Of a stretch of 64,000 nucleotides of DNA, positions 17,160-26,120 are shown piece by piece (position 1 is the stretch's first letter; every line of letters begins with the position of its first letter). The notes beneath the pieces were generated by a model. The model searched no databases, was not told where the DNA came from, and saw nothing but the letters and a program-made list of their open reading frames with translations. The translations under genes and the position numbers were made by a program. Location: assembly GCA_020636915.1 (NCBI GenBank), contig JACJWV010000004.1:62001-126000 (forward strand). The letters run 5' to 3'. The DNA is from Nocardioides sp. (lineage in GTDB: Bacteria > Actinomycetota > Actinomycetes > Propionibacteriales > Nocardioidaceae).

Positions 17160-17194
17160 GACGCGCAGCCGAGCGGCTCCTCGCCGCAGGCCAA

Positions 17195-17267
17195 GCCTCC
17201 GTAGCTCAGGGGATAGAGCACTGGTTTCCGGTACCAGGTGCCGCAGGTTCGAATCCTGCCGGAGGCG
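17195..17267 (+). tRNA. tRNA-Arg, anticodon CCG
   Basis: 73-base cloverleaf: acceptor stem GCCTCCG/CGGAGGC with discriminator G, D stem GCTC/GAGC, anticodon stem CTGGT/ACCAG enclosing TTCCGGT (anticodon CCG at 17228-17230), and T stem GCAGG/CCTGC with TTCGAAT. CCA is not encoded. It reads CGG, a common codon in this GC-rich DNA. It is divergent from argS, whose product charges it; this neighbourhood may be chance or may reflect shared control. Confidence 0.97.
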
Positions 17268-17294
17268 CTTCATCCACCAGGTCACCCACGCGGG

Positions 17295-18536
17295 TCACCC
17301 CCGCGGGTCGCCGATCACGCCGACCCGGATCCCCAGCCACGGGTAGGTCCGCGCGAAGAACGCGTTGTCCTGCGGCTGGAGCCCGATGGCCGAGGGCCAC
17401 ATCTGGTACGCCGGGGCGTTGGCGACGCCCCCGTGGAGCCGCCGCCAGACCCGTCCCTGGTCACGTCCCGAGGGCGGCGGGGTGATGGTGTCCGTCCACT
17501 CGACCGCGTTGCCGCCCTGGTCGAGCGTCCCCCACGGCGACGGGGTCCGGGCCTGTCCGACCGTGCCGAGGCCGCCGACGAACGCCTTGGTGTAGGCCTT
17601 CGGACCCATGCCGAAGGGGTTGGTGGTCGAGCAGCCCCCCGGGACCTGGGCGGCCGCCGGGCACCAGCTCGGCGCCGGCACCCCGCTCTGGTGGAAGCCG
17701 GCCAGCGGCTGGTCGCCGGCGTTGACGACGTCGCCCGTCGAGTAGCCGAGCTCGGTCGGGTTCGGGGCGGTCGCGCTCCCGTCCCCGAACACCCCGGGGT
17801 TGGTCGGGTACTTCCAGTAGGAGAGGGTGCCGCCGCCGCTGGGGTCGAAGTACGCCGCCTTGACCCACTCGTCCTGGCTCGGCACCACGAAGCCGCGGTG
17901 CCGGGTCCGGGTCGTCGCCGGGTTGCGCAGGTCGTACATGCCCCGCTCGGTCCGCGGCGAGAGCCGGACCACGTAGGTGGCGTAGTGGAACCCGCCCCGG
18001 ACCGCCTCCCGCTTCCTGAGGACCTCACCGTTGTCGAGGGCGTTCACGAACCGGGCGGCCGACAGGAAGGTGGCGAAGCCGTACGGCTTGTCGGCCCACG
18101 CCCTCGACGCGACCCGGTAGTGCTCGCCGTCACCGGCCTCGGCCCGCCGGGCCACCTGGCCGTACTCGGGCCACGCCGTCGGGCTCTGCGACCTGGTCCA
18201 GAGCCGATGGGGGTTGCGGCCGGACGGGTCGACGGTGTTCAGGAAGGTCACCCACTGCTCGACGGTGACCTCGAGCTGTCCGATCCCGTAGCGGTGGTCG
18301 ACCGCACCGATCGCCTGGCACGCGGGGCCCGAGGTCGGGGCGTCGGCGCACGAGGCGTAGATCGCATCGGTGAAGGGGACCACGCCCACCGAGGGGTTCC
18401 CGGGGTCGGCCACCTCGACCGTGCGGACCACGACGACCCCCCGGTCGTCGGCCCAGGTCGGGGCCGCTACCGCCCCGGTCACGGCCAGGACGGCCCCGAG
18501 GAGAAGTGCCAGGACGGCCGGCTCTCGCAAGCGCAT
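17295..18536 (-). CDS. Secreted SUMF1/FGE-fold protein lacking the catalytic cysteines
   Basis: 413 residues with a signal peptide (basic start MRLREPAV, hydrophobic core to about residue 25, A-x-A-like end near TWADD). The rest resembles the formylglycine-generating enzyme (SUMF1) fold: GIGQLEVTVEQWVTFLNTVD, a FVVPSQDEWVKAAYF segment, the hallmark WGTLDQGGNAVEWTD, and a GIRVG end. True aerobic FGEs carry two copper-binding cysteines after an RGGSW-type motif; here that region reads WRRLHGGVANAPAYQMWP with no cysteine, so this is unlikely to make formylglycine. Four cysteines in the N-terminal and middle parts may form disulfides. It is divergent from a second secreted protein gene. Confidence 0.78.
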   Translation of the reverse strand: MRLREPAVLALLLGAVLAVTGAVAAPTWADDRGVVVVRTVEVADPGNPSVGVVPFTDAIYASCADAPTSGPACQAIGAVDHRYGIGQLEVTVEQWVTFLNTVDPSGRNPHRLWTRSQSPTAWPEYGQVARRAEAGDGEHYRVASRAWADKPYGFATFLSAARFVNALDNGEVLRKREAVRGGFHYATYVVRLSPRTERGMYDLRNPATTRTRHRGFVVPSQDEWVKAAYFDPSGGGTLSYWKYPTNPGVFGDGSATAPNPTELGYSTGDVVNAGDQPLAGFHQSGVPAPSWCPAAAQVPGGCSTTNPFGMGPKAYTKAFVGGLGTVGQARTPSPWGTLDQGGNAVEWTDTITPPPSGRDQGRVWRRLHGGVANAPAYQMWPSAIGLQPQDNAFFARTYPWLGIRVGVIGDPRG

Positions 18537-18818
18537 CCCCGAGTGAAGCACGTCCCGGCCCGTGCGGGACACGGATCGAGCCGAGCACGGCGATCGTTCC
18601 GGGGAAAACGGCGGATCCGGCCGGAGGTTACGTGAGCCCCGGAAATGACCCGGAGAGGTCTTGACCTCCTGGGGTTTTCGGGGTGTTCCCCCTCCCCAGA
18701 CGGGCCCCCAGGTGCTCACAATCATCGCCAACCTCTCGGTGGGAGCACCGACATGGGAACGCAAGCCGCGGCTGACGGGGAGGGACGCAGCGGCTCCGGC
18801 AAGAAAGCAGGACACGCA

Positions 18819-20225
18819 GTGATCACGTCCCTTCGCAGGGCTGTCGCGACCGTCACGGTCTGCGCCGCCGGCCTCGCCGGTGCCCTCGTCACCCACCCCG
18901 CCGCCGACGCGGCCCGGCACCCGTCCCGCGCCCACGCGGCCTCGTCGGGCCCGGCGCTGAAGAAGACCGACCTGGGCTACAAGGCGACGGTCTACGGCAC
19001 CAAGGTGCTCCTCGACGGCGTCGAGGTGCGCAACGCCAAGACCGCCTTCGCCCAGCAGCGCTGCACCAGGTACGTCGGCCGCGAGGTCACCCGGGGCGCC
19101 GACATCACCGACCTCGGCATCCCGCTGGTCGCCGGCGGCCTCACCGAGAGCTACTCGCGGACCTACCAGAAGGGCGGGGTCCGCGGCGTCCGCGGCGTCA
19201 GCACCATCGGCGACCTCGAGCTGGGCGGCGAGTTCCAGGGTCAGCAGACCCCGACCCTGAAGCTGCAGGGCCTCACGTCCGTCGCGGACTCCTTCCGCAA
19301 GGCCGACGGCACCTTCGGCCACGACGAGAGCTTCGGCTTCGAGGGCCTGAGCATCGGCAACCTGCCCGAGCAGATCCCCCAGGAGCTCCAAGACCTGCTC
19401 GACCTGATCAGCCAGGGCTCGGCCGACCTGGTCAACCAGGTCATCGACCTGCTGAGCAGCGTCACCGGCAACACGATCGACATCCCCGGCCTCGGCAGCA
19501 TCGGCCTGGCCGGCGTGAAGTCGGGCCGCACCACGGCCCACTCGGCCTCCTCGCAGACCTACGCCCTGCGGGTCACGGTGACCGCGACCGGCCACCCCAC
19601 CGAGATCACCCTCGGTCGCGCCCACTCAGCGGTCTACGAGCCGGTCCCGGCCGGTGTCTTCCAGTCCCGGGCCATGGGGATGGCCCTGCTCGGTGGCAAC
19701 GACCTGGTCAGCCTCGGCGGCCTCGAGGAGCAGTCGCTTCCCTGCTCGGGCTCCAACGGCAAGGTGCAGAAGCACAGCATCGCCGACGTCCGGGTCCTCG
19801 GCGGTCTGGTCAACATGACGGGTGTCCAGTACGCCCTCATGGGGGACCAGACCCGCGCCGGAGCCGCCCGCGGCTTCGTGTCGACGACCATCGGGTCGCT
19901 CTCGGTCCCGAGCCTGAACCTCGTCATCGACGGGATCACCTCCAGGGTCGACCTGCGCAAGCCCGCAGGGACCACGAAGGTGGAGCGGACCGTGCGGACC
20001 GGCATCGCCAAGATCACGCTGAACGGCGAGGAGATCGCGGTCCCGACCAAGGCGGGCCAGGTCGTCGACCTCGGTGACGGCAACTTCCTCAAGTACCGCG
20101 TGCTCAGCCGCAACAACTGGACCGGCGTCGAGACCCGGGCCCTGACGCTCACGCTGCCGGGCCTGATCCCGGGCGGGTCGGTCCTCGACCTGGCCTGGGC
20201 CGGCGGTCACATCTCGCCGAACTGA
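18819..20225 (+). CDS. Secreted protein, choice-of-anchor P-like
   Basis: 468 residues from a GTG at 18819 with AGGA eight bases upstream; this start gives a normal signal peptide (MITSLRRAVATVTVCAAGLA, cleavage probably after a DAA or AHA near residue 30-45). An ATG at 18753 with GGGAG upstream would add 22 hydrophilic residues. The mature part is beta-rich with repeated segments of the type GYKATVYGTKVLLDGVEV and few cysteines, resembling the actinobacterial choice-of-anchor P family of surface proteins; I cannot assign a function. No membrane anchor is seen at the C-terminus (AWAGGHISPN). It ends before two strong hairpins and faces the LCP gene. Confidence 0.72.
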   Translation: MITSLRRAVATVTVCAAGLAGALVTHPAADAARHPSRAHAASSGPALKKTDLGYKATVYGTKVLLDGVEVRNAKTAFAQQRCTRYVGREVTRGADITDLGIPLVAGGLTESYSRTYQKGGVRGVRGVSTIGDLELGGEFQGQQTPTLKLQGLTSVADSFRKADGTFGHDESFGFEGLSIGNLPEQIPQELQDLLDLISQGSADLVNQVIDLLSSVTGNTIDIPGLGSIGLAGVKSGRTTAHSASSQTYALRVTVTATGHPTEITLGRAHSAVYEPVPAGVFQSRAMGMALLGGNDLVSLGGLEEQSLPCSGSNGKVQKHSIADVRVLGGLVNMTGVQYALMGDQTRAGAARGFVSTTIGSLSVPSLNLVIDGITSRVDLRKPAGTTKVERTVRTGIAKITLNGEEIAVPTKAGQVVDLGDGNFLKYRVLSRNNWTGVETRALTLTLPGLIPGGSVLDLAWAGGHISPN

Positions 20226-20237
20226 TCCCTCACCGCT

Positions 20238-20282
20238 CGAGTCGGCGTGGGTCGCAGCGTAGCTGTGGCTCACGCCGACTCG
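20238..20282 (+). terminator. Terminator hairpin after the secreted protein gene
   Basis: cgagtcggcgtg (20238-20249) and cacgccgactcg (20271-20282) pair perfectly over 12 bases; an inner cagc/gctg stem folds the loop. It begins 13 bases after the stop codon. No T-run follows. Confidence 0.75.
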
Positions 20283-20312
20283 TGCCTTCCGACGGTCGGC
20301 TGGACCTGCCCG

Positions 20313-20364
20313 CCGAAACCCGCACGACACGCCGGGCCGGGGCGGCGTGTCGTGCGGGCTTCGG
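20313..20364. terminator. Large bidirectional hairpin between convergent genes
   Basis: A 21-base arm, ccgaaacccgcacgacacgc plus c (20313-20333), pairs with 20344-20364 with a single G-T mismatch around a ten-base loop. It lies midway between the ends of the secreted protein gene (plus) and the LCP gene (minus), so it probably stops both transcripts. Confidence 0.7.
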
Positions 20365-20475
20365 CCGACAGGTTCGGGCTCTCGTGGCTGGTGTGACAGG
20401 TGGGGCTCCAGCCGGTGCGGAGGGCGGCCGCGTAGCGGCGGCGCGGGCGGAGCCCGTGCCGACCTCCCCTCGGGG

Positions 20476-21375
20476 TCAGCAGTGCTCGATCGTGGCGTCC
20501 GAGCGGGCCTCGTCGCCCAGCCGACGGGCCATGTCGACGTACGGCAGCACGACGCTGGCTCCGCCGATGTCGCCGATGCTGCCCTGGACGACGCACGAGG
20601 TGATCTTCCCCGGCTCGACCTGGGCCATCGCCTCGGCGAGCCGGAAGAGCTCGACGGGCGACAGGTCGGTGTGGAGGTGGGCCATCACCGAGAGCACGCC
20701 GCGTTCGAGGAAGCCCGGGACGTCGGCGTTCGCCCGCACCTTGGCCTGGATGCCGCGCAGCACCCGCTGCTGGTTCGCCGAGCGGTCGAAGTCCCCGCGG
20801 ATCAGGTCGTGCCGGATGCGGGAGAACGCCATCGCGTCGTAGCCGCCGAGGTGGATCCGGCCCTGGGGGAAGCCCTTGGGCTTGAGGTAGGTGTCGGAGA
20901 AGGCGACGGGGTTGGTGACGTCGATGCCACCGATCTCCTTGACCATCGCCTCGAAGAAGGGGAACCGGGAGACGAAGACGTAGTCGGGCTGGATGCCGAC
21001 GAGGTCGCCCACCGTCTCCCCCAGCAGCTTCGGGCCGCCGTAGTAGAGGGAGGCGTTGATCTTGTCGTAGCCGTGCCCGGGGATGTCCACCCAGGAGTCA
21101 CGCGGGACGCCGATCGCGGTGGCCGCACCGGTGCGGGTGTCCATGCCGACCAGCTGGAGGGCGTCACCGCGCGTGCGGGTCATGTCCTCCCCTGGGCGGG
21201 CGTCGGAGCCGACGGCCAGGATCCACACCACGTCGGGCGTCAGGTCGACGCCGTCGGCCCGGTCGACCTTCACGAGCGCGACCTCGGTCGACTTGACCGC
21301 CGAGTCCGGCACGACCAGCGCGGCCACGGTCAGCACCAGCCCGACCGTGGCGAACCGCAGGATCTTGTGCAGCAT
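20476..21375 (-). CDS. LytR-CpsA-Psr (LCP) family protein
   Basis: 299 residues. LCP enzymes transfer polymers from lipid carriers to peptidoglycan at the outer face of the membrane. One N-terminal signal-anchor helix (about 5-24), then the LCP domain: AVGSDARPGEDMTRTRGDA with the Arg and Asp that bind the lipid pyrophosphate, GVPRDSWVDIPGHGYDKINA, and FSRIRHDLIRGDFDRSANQQ, all typical. The ATG start overlaps the stop of the upstream lipoprotein gene by one base, so the two are coupled and may act together on the envelope. Family assignment is secure; the transferred polymer is unknown. Confidence 0.93.
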   Translation of the reverse strand: MLHKILRFATVGLVLTVAALVVPDSAVKSTEVALVKVDRADGVDLTPDVVWILAVGSDARPGEDMTRTRGDALQLVGMDTRTGAATAIGVPRDSWVDIPGHGYDKINASLYYGGPKLLGETVGDLVGIQPDYVFVSRFPFFEAMVKEIGGIDVTNPVAFSDTYLKPKGFPQGRIHLGGYDAMAFSRIRHDLIRGDFDRSANQQRVLRGIQAKVRANADVPGFLERGVLSVMAHLHTDLSPVELFRLAEAMAQVEPGKITSCVVQGSIGDIGGASVVLPYVDMARRLGDEARSDATIEHC

Positions 21376-21971
21376 CAGGTCGTCCCCTTCGTGACGTCGT
21401 AGGCGAAGACCTTCCAGCCGTGGTCGGTCGGCGTCAGGTAGAGCCGCCCTTCCACGCGCACGTCGCGCTCCAGGTCGCCGGTCGTGCCGAAGGCGAGCGC
21501 GACGTGGGCCGTGACCCCGACCGGTCGCGCGTGCACGGCCAGGACGTCGATGCGGACGCGGCTCCGGTAGGGGTCGACGCCGTCGATCCGGGCACCGATG
21601 TCCTCGTTGCTCATCAGGGCCCGGTCAGCGCGGGCCTCCTCCTGCGCGCCGGGGGTGAAGCCGGGCCAGGAGTCGGCGAAGTCGCGGCGCGGGTAGTCCC
21701 CACCCAGGTACGCCGCCTCCGTCCACCCGTCGACGACCTCGCGGACCTTCGCCGCCAGTCGCTGCCGGCCGGCGGCAGGCAGCTTCCCGGTCACCGTGCC
21801 CCAGCTCACCTGCGTGTCGACGGGGTGCTCGGTGGCGGAGCTCGACGCGGCGGACGGGCCCGAGCCGGCGTCGCTGCCGCCGTCGCTGCCGCTGCATCCC
21901 GCGGTGGCGACGGCGAGGCCGAGCAGGGCGGCGACAGCCGCCGAGACGGCTCGCCGGCGTGGTCTGGTCAT
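21375..21971 (-). CDS. Putative lipoprotein coupled to an LCP gene
   Basis: 198 residues. The N-terminus has a basic stretch, a hydrophobic core and a lipobox (LAVATAGC, Cys26), followed by a Ser/Gly-rich linker (about 27-50), so the protein should be lipid-anchored outside the membrane. The remaining 150 residues form an alpha/beta domain with no motif I recognise. It is co-transcribed with the LCP gene (one-base overlap), suggesting a partner role in cell-wall polymer attachment, which is inference from position only. The start is an ATG at 21971, in a 174-base gap that also holds the kgd promoter on the other strand. Confidence 0.75.
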   Translation of the reverse strand: MTRPRRRAVSAAVAALLGLAVATAGCSGSDGGSDAGSGPSAASSSATEHPVDTQVSWGTVTGKLPAAGRQRLAAKVREVVDGWTEAAYLGGDYPRRDFADSWPGFTPGAQEEARADRALMSNEDIGARIDGVDPYRSRVRIDVLAVHARPVGVTAHVALAFGTTGDLERDVRVEGRLYLTPTDHGWKVFAYDVTKGTT

Positions 21972-22145
21972 GCTCGGGGACGTCCTCTCGATCGGGTCCT
22001 GCCCGGCAGTGTCGGCGAACGACGTGTGGCTCCGCGCACACCACGCCGAAATAGCACCGGGGCAGTCTGCATTTGCTGGTGCGGGGGACTAGCCTTGACG
22101 ACTGGAACGCACCCCGCGCACGCACCGGAAGAGGCGAAACAAACC

Positions 22146-25100
22146 GTGCCGCAGTCCCCAGGCAGCAAGTCCGACGTCCCCAGCCATCTGGAGGGTGCCG
22201 ACTTCGGCGCCAACGAGTGGCTCGTGGAGGAGATGTACGACCAGTACCAGCGGGACCCGGGCAGCGTGGATCCGACGTGGGTGAAGTACTTCCAGGCCAA
22301 CGGCGGGGCCGCCACCCCCGGTCACGGCACGGGCAACGGCACGGGCAACAACGGTACGTCGGCGGCGACCGCCACGAAGAGCACCACCGCGGCGCAGGTG
22401 CAGCAGGCCGAGGCGAAGCCGGCACCGTCCCCGGCCCCGGCCGCGCACGTGGACCCGACGCCCACGCCGGCGCCGAAGGCCAAGCCGCGCCCCGTCACCA
22501 AGGCCGCCGAGCCGGCCAAGGGCACGAGCAACCCGGTCCCCAAGGAGTCGCGTCCGGCCGCGCCGCCGGCGGCGAGCGACGAGCCGACGTACACCGTGCT
22601 CCGCGGCGCGCCGGCGCGCACCGTGCAGAACATGGACGCCTCGCTCTCGGTCCCGACTGCCACCTCGGTGCGCTCGATCCCGGTGAAGCTGCTGTGGGAC
22701 AACCGCACCGTCATCAACAACCACCTCGCCCGCGCCCGCGGCGGCAAGGTGTCGTTCACCCACATCATCGGCTACGCCATGGTGCGGGCGCTGCGGGCGA
22801 TGCCCGAGATGAACAACGGCTTCGACGTCGTCGACGGCAAGCCCAACCTGATCACGCCGGCCCACATCAACCTCGGGCTCGCGATCGACGTGAGGAAGTC
22901 CGACGGCTCGCGCCAGCTGCTGGTCCCCAGCATCAAGGCCGCCGAGACGATGGACTTCGCGGCGTTCTGGACCGCCTACGAGGACATCGTCCGCAAGAGC
23001 CGTGACGGCAAGCTGACGATCGAGGACTTCCAGGGCACCACGATCTCGCTGACCAACCCCGGTGGCATCGGCACCGTCCACTCCGTCCCGCGGCTGATGA
23101 AGGGCCAGGGCACGATCATCGGCGTCGGCGCGATGGAGTACCCGCCGGAGTGGCAGGGCGCCTCGGAGGAGGCCATCGCCCGCAACGCGATCAGCAAGGT
23201 CATGACCCTCACGTCGACGTACGACCACCGGGTCATCCAGGGCGCGCAGTCGGGTGAGTTCCTCAAGCGGATCCACCAGCTGCTGCTCGGGCAGGACGAC
23301 TTCTACGACGAGATCTTCCGGTCGCTGCGGATCCCCTACGAGCCGATCCGCTGGGCCAGCGACATCTCCGCCACCCACGACGACGAGATCAGCAAGCAGG
23401 CCCGGATCCTGGAGCTGATCCACGCCTACCGGGTGCGCGGCCACATGATGGCCGACACCGACCCGCTGGAGTACCGCCAGCGCAGCCACCCCGACCTCGA
23501 GGTCGAGTCGCACGGGCTGACGCTGTGGGACCTCGACCGCGAGTTCGCCACCGGTTCGTTCGGCGGCGAGGGCCGCCGCTTCATGAAGCTGCGCCAGATC
23601 CTCGGGATCCTGCGCGACTCCTACTGCCGGACCACCGGCATCGAGTACATGCACATCATGGACCCCGAGCAGCGCCGGTGGATCCAGGAGCGCGTCGAGC
23701 AGCCACACACCAAGCCGCCCCGCGAGGAGCAGCTGCGCATCCTGCTCAAGCTCAACCAGGCCGAGGCGTTCGAGACGTTCCTCCAGACCAAGTTCGTCGG
23801 CCAGAAGCGGTTCTCCCTCGAGGGCGGCGAGACGACCGTCCCGGTCATCGACGAGATCTGCGAGGCGGCCGCCGAGGCCGACCTCGACGAGGTCACGATC
23901 GGCATGGCCCACCGGGGCCGGCTCAACGTGCTGGCCAACATCGTCGGCAAGAAGTACAGCCAGATCTTCCGCGAGTTCGAGGGCAACATCGACCCGCGCA
24001 CCGTGCAGGGCTCGGGCGACGTGAAGTACCACCTCGGCGCCGAGGGCGAGTTCACCGCCGGTTCGGGTGCCCAGGTCAAGGTCTCCGTGGCGGCGAACCC
24101 GTCGCACCTCGAGGCCGTCGACCCCGTGCTCGAGGGCATCGCCCGCGCCAAGCAGGACGTGCTCAACCGCGGCGGCGACTACCCCGTGCTGCCGCTGCTG
24201 GTCCACGGCGACGCGGCGTTCGCCGGACAGGGTGTGGTCGCGGAGACCCTGAACCTGTCCCAGCTGCGCGGCTACCGCACCGGCGGCACGATCCACCTGG
24301 TGGTCAACAACCAGGTCGGCTTCACCACCTCGCCGGGCTCCTCGCGCTCCTCGCTCTACTGCACCGACGTGGCCCGGATGGTCCAGGCGCCGATCTTCCA
24401 CGTCAACGGCGACGACCCCGAGGCCTGCATCCGCGTCGCGCGGCTGGCCTTCGAGTACCGCCAGGCGTTCAAGAAGGACGTCGTCATCGACCTGGTCTGC
24501 TACCGCCGCCGCGGCCACAACGAGGGCGACGACCCGTCGTACACCCAGCCGCTCATGTACGACCTGATCGAGCAGAAGCGCTCGGTCCGCAAGCTCTACA
24601 CCGAGTCCCTCATCGGTCGTGGCGACATCACGATCGAGGAGGCCGAGCAGGTCCTGCGCGACTACCAGCAGCAGCTCGAGCGCGTCTTCACCGAGGTGCG
24701 GGAGGCGAGCAGCCAGCCCTCGGAGTGGACGACGGTCCCGGACTACCCGGACAAGCCCAGCGGCGAGACCCGCACGGCGGTCACGACCGAGGTGCTCAAG
24801 CGGATCGCCGACGCCTACGTCACCCCGCCCGAGGGCTTCACCGTCCACCCCAAGGTGATGCCGCAGCTGCAGCGCCGCTCCGCCGCGATCGCCGACGGCC
24901 CGATCGACTGGGGCACCGGCGAGATCCTCGCGTTCGGCTCGCTGCTGATGGACGGCCGCCCGGTGCGCCTGGCGGGCCAGGACTCGCGCCGCGGCACGTT
25001 CGTGTCGCGCTTCGCCACGATCATCGACCGCGTCAACGCCGACGAGTGGACGCCGCTGGCCAACCTCACCGAGGACCAGGCCAAGTTCTACGTCTACGAC

Positions 25101-25922
25101 TCCCTGCTCTCGGAGTACGCCGCGCTCGGGTTCGAGTACGGCTACTCGGTCGCCCGGCCCGAGGCGCTGGTGCTATGGGAGGCGCAGTTCGGCGACTTCG
25201 TCAACGGCGCGCAGACGGTGATCGACGAGTTCATCACCTCGGGCGAGACCAAGTGGCGCCAGCAGTCCGGCGTCGTGCTGCTGCTCCCGCACGGCTACGA
25301 GGGCCAGGGCCCCGACCACTCCTCGGCCCGCATCGAGCGGTTCATGACGATGGCCGCCGACGAGGCGTTCACCGTCGCGCAGCCGTCGACGCCCGCGTCG
25401 TACTTCCACCTCCTGCGGCAGCACTCGCTCGGCGAGGACCACAAGCCGCTCATCGTCTTCACCCCGAAGTCGATGCTGAAGCGCAAGGAGGCGGCCTCGA
25501 CCCCGGACGAGTTCACCTCGGGCACCTTCCAGCCGTTCATCGCCGACGCCCAGGCCGACCCGGAGCAGGTCGACACGCTGCTGCTCTGCTCGGGCCGGGT
25601 GACGTGGGACCTGATGGTCGAGCGCGCCAAGCGCGAGGACGCCCGTCGTTTCGCGATCGGCCGCATCGAGCAGCTCTACCCGCGGCCCGAGTCGGAGATC
25701 CGGGCGGAGATCGCGCGGTACCCGAAGCTCAAGGCGGTGCGCTGGGTCCAGGACGAGCCGGCCAACAACGGCCCGTGGCCGCACTACCAGCTCAACGTCT
25801 GGCCGCACGTGGACGCCCAGGTCGAGCTGGTCGGGCGCACCGAGTCCTCCTCCCCCTCGGTCGGCACGGTCAAGCGCCACACCGAGGAGCAGAAGGACCT
25901 GGTCGCGCGCGCGTTCGCCTGA
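22146..25922 (+). CDS. kgd: Multifunctional 2-oxoglutarate decarboxylase / dehydrogenase E1-E2 fusion
   Basis: 1258 residues. It combines an E2-type dihydrolipoyl succinyltransferase catalytic domain (about 110-350, with TSTYDHRVIQGAQSGEF carrying the active-site histidine) and the thiamine-dependent E1 (about 380 to the end). E1 signatures are MAHRGRLNVLANIVGKKYS, HGDAAFAGQGVV and GHNEGDDPSYTQP. The start is a GTG at 22146, 11 bases after GAAGAGG; it gives the conserved N-terminal helix with FGANEWLVEEMYDQY, followed by an Ala/Pro-rich linker (about 55-150), with no lipoyl domain. This is the actinobacterial Kgd/SucA architecture linking the TCA cycle to glutamate metabolism; GarA-type control is known in relatives. 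Confidence 0.97.
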   Translation: MPQSPGSKSDVPSHLEGADFGANEWLVEEMYDQYQRDPGSVDPTWVKYFQANGGAATPGHGTGNGTGNNGTSAATATKSTTAAQVQQAEAKPAPSPAPAAHVDPTPTPAPKAKPRPVTKAAEPAKGTSNPVPKESRPAAPPAASDEPTYTVLRGAPARTVQNMDASLSVPTATSVRSIPVKLLWDNRTVINNHLARARGGKVSFTHIIGYAMVRALRAMPEMNNGFDVVDGKPNLITPAHINLGLAIDVRKSDGSRQLLVPSIKAAETMDFAAFWTAYEDIVRKSRDGKLTIEDFQGTTISLTNPGGIGTVHSVPRLMKGQGTIIGVGAMEYPPEWQGASEEAIARNAISKVMTLTSTYDHRVIQGAQSGEFLKRIHQLLLGQDDFYDEIFRSLRIPYEPIRWASDISATHDDEISKQARILELIHAYRVRGHMMADTDPLEYRQRSHPDLEVESHGLTLWDLDREFATGSFGGEGRRFMKLRQILGILRDSYCRTTGIEYMHIMDPEQRRWIQERVEQPHTKPPREEQLRILLKLNQAEAFETFLQTKFVGQKRFSLEGGETTVPVIDEICEAAAEADLDEVTIGMAHRGRLNVLANIVGKKYSQIFREFEGNIDPRTVQGSGDVKYHLGAEGEFTAGSGAQVKVSVAANPSHLEAVDPVLEGIARAKQDVLNRGGDYPVLPLLVHGDAAFAGQGVVAETLNLSQLRGYRTGGTIHLVVNNQVGFTTSPGSSRSSLYCTDVARMVQAPIFHVNGDDPEACIRVARLAFEYRQAFKKDVVIDLVCYRRRGHNEGDDPSYTQPLMYDLIEQKRSVRKLYTESLIGRGDITIEEAEQVLRDYQQQLERVFTEVREASSQPSEWTTVPDYPDKPSGETRTAVTTEVLKRIADAYVTPPEGFTVHPKVMPQLQRRSAAIADGPIDWGTGEILAFGSLLMDGRPVRLAGQDSRRGTFVSRFATIIDRVNADEWTPLANLTEDQAKFYVYDSLLSEYAALGFEYGYSVARPEALVLWEAQFGDFVNGAQTVIDEFITSGETKWRQQSGVVLLLPHGYEGQGPDHSSARIERFMTMAADEAFTVAQPSTPASYFHLLRQHSLGEDHKPLIVFTPKSMLKRKEAASTPDEFTSGTFQPFIADAQADPEQVDTLLLCSGRVTWDLMVERAKREDARRFAIGRIEQLYPRPESEIRAEIARYPKLKAVRWVQDEPANNGPWPHYQLNVWPHVDAQVELVGRTESSSPSVGTVKRHTEEQKDLVARAFA

Positions 25923-25931
25923 GGACGATCG

Positions 25932-26108
25932 ATGTACTTCACCGACCGCGGGATCGAGGAGCTCGAGAAGCGCCGGGGCGACGAGGAGGTCACCCTGGCC
26001 TGGGTGGCCGACCGGCTCCAGGAGTTCACCGACACCCATCCGGAGTTCGAGACCGCGGTCGAGCGGTTCGCGACCTGGCTGGCGCGGCTCGACGACCCGG
26101 AGGACTGA
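25932..26108 (+). CDS. 58-residue protein downstream of kgd (DUF6104-like)
   Basis: Short acidic protein MYFTDRGIEELEKRRGDEEV followed by a helical segment and ending LARLDDPED. It starts nine bases after the kgd stop, so it is almost certainly co-transcribed. The sequence resembles the small actinobacterial DUF6104 family, which has no known function; a role near Kgd is suggested only by adjacency. No cysteines and no membrane segment; probably one or two helices. Confidence 0.8.
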   Translation: MYFTDRGIEELEKRRGDEEVTLAWVADRLQEFTDTHPEFETAVERFATWLARLDDPED

Positions 26109-26120
26109 GCGGGCCGGGCG

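Noticed and set aside
17195..17267. tRNA-Arg as an integration site of a mobile element
   Set aside because: No integrase, no duplicated tRNA 3-prime end and housekeeping genes on both sides.
17295..18536. Functional formylglycine-generating enzyme for the sulfatase at 26.9-29.1 kb
   Set aside because: The catalytic cysteine pair is missing and the protein has a signal peptide, whereas the sulfatase has none.
22089..24848. 919-codon minus-strand reading frame antisense to kgd
   Set aside because: Covers the conserved Kgd coding region on the other strand; low-information sequence without motifs.
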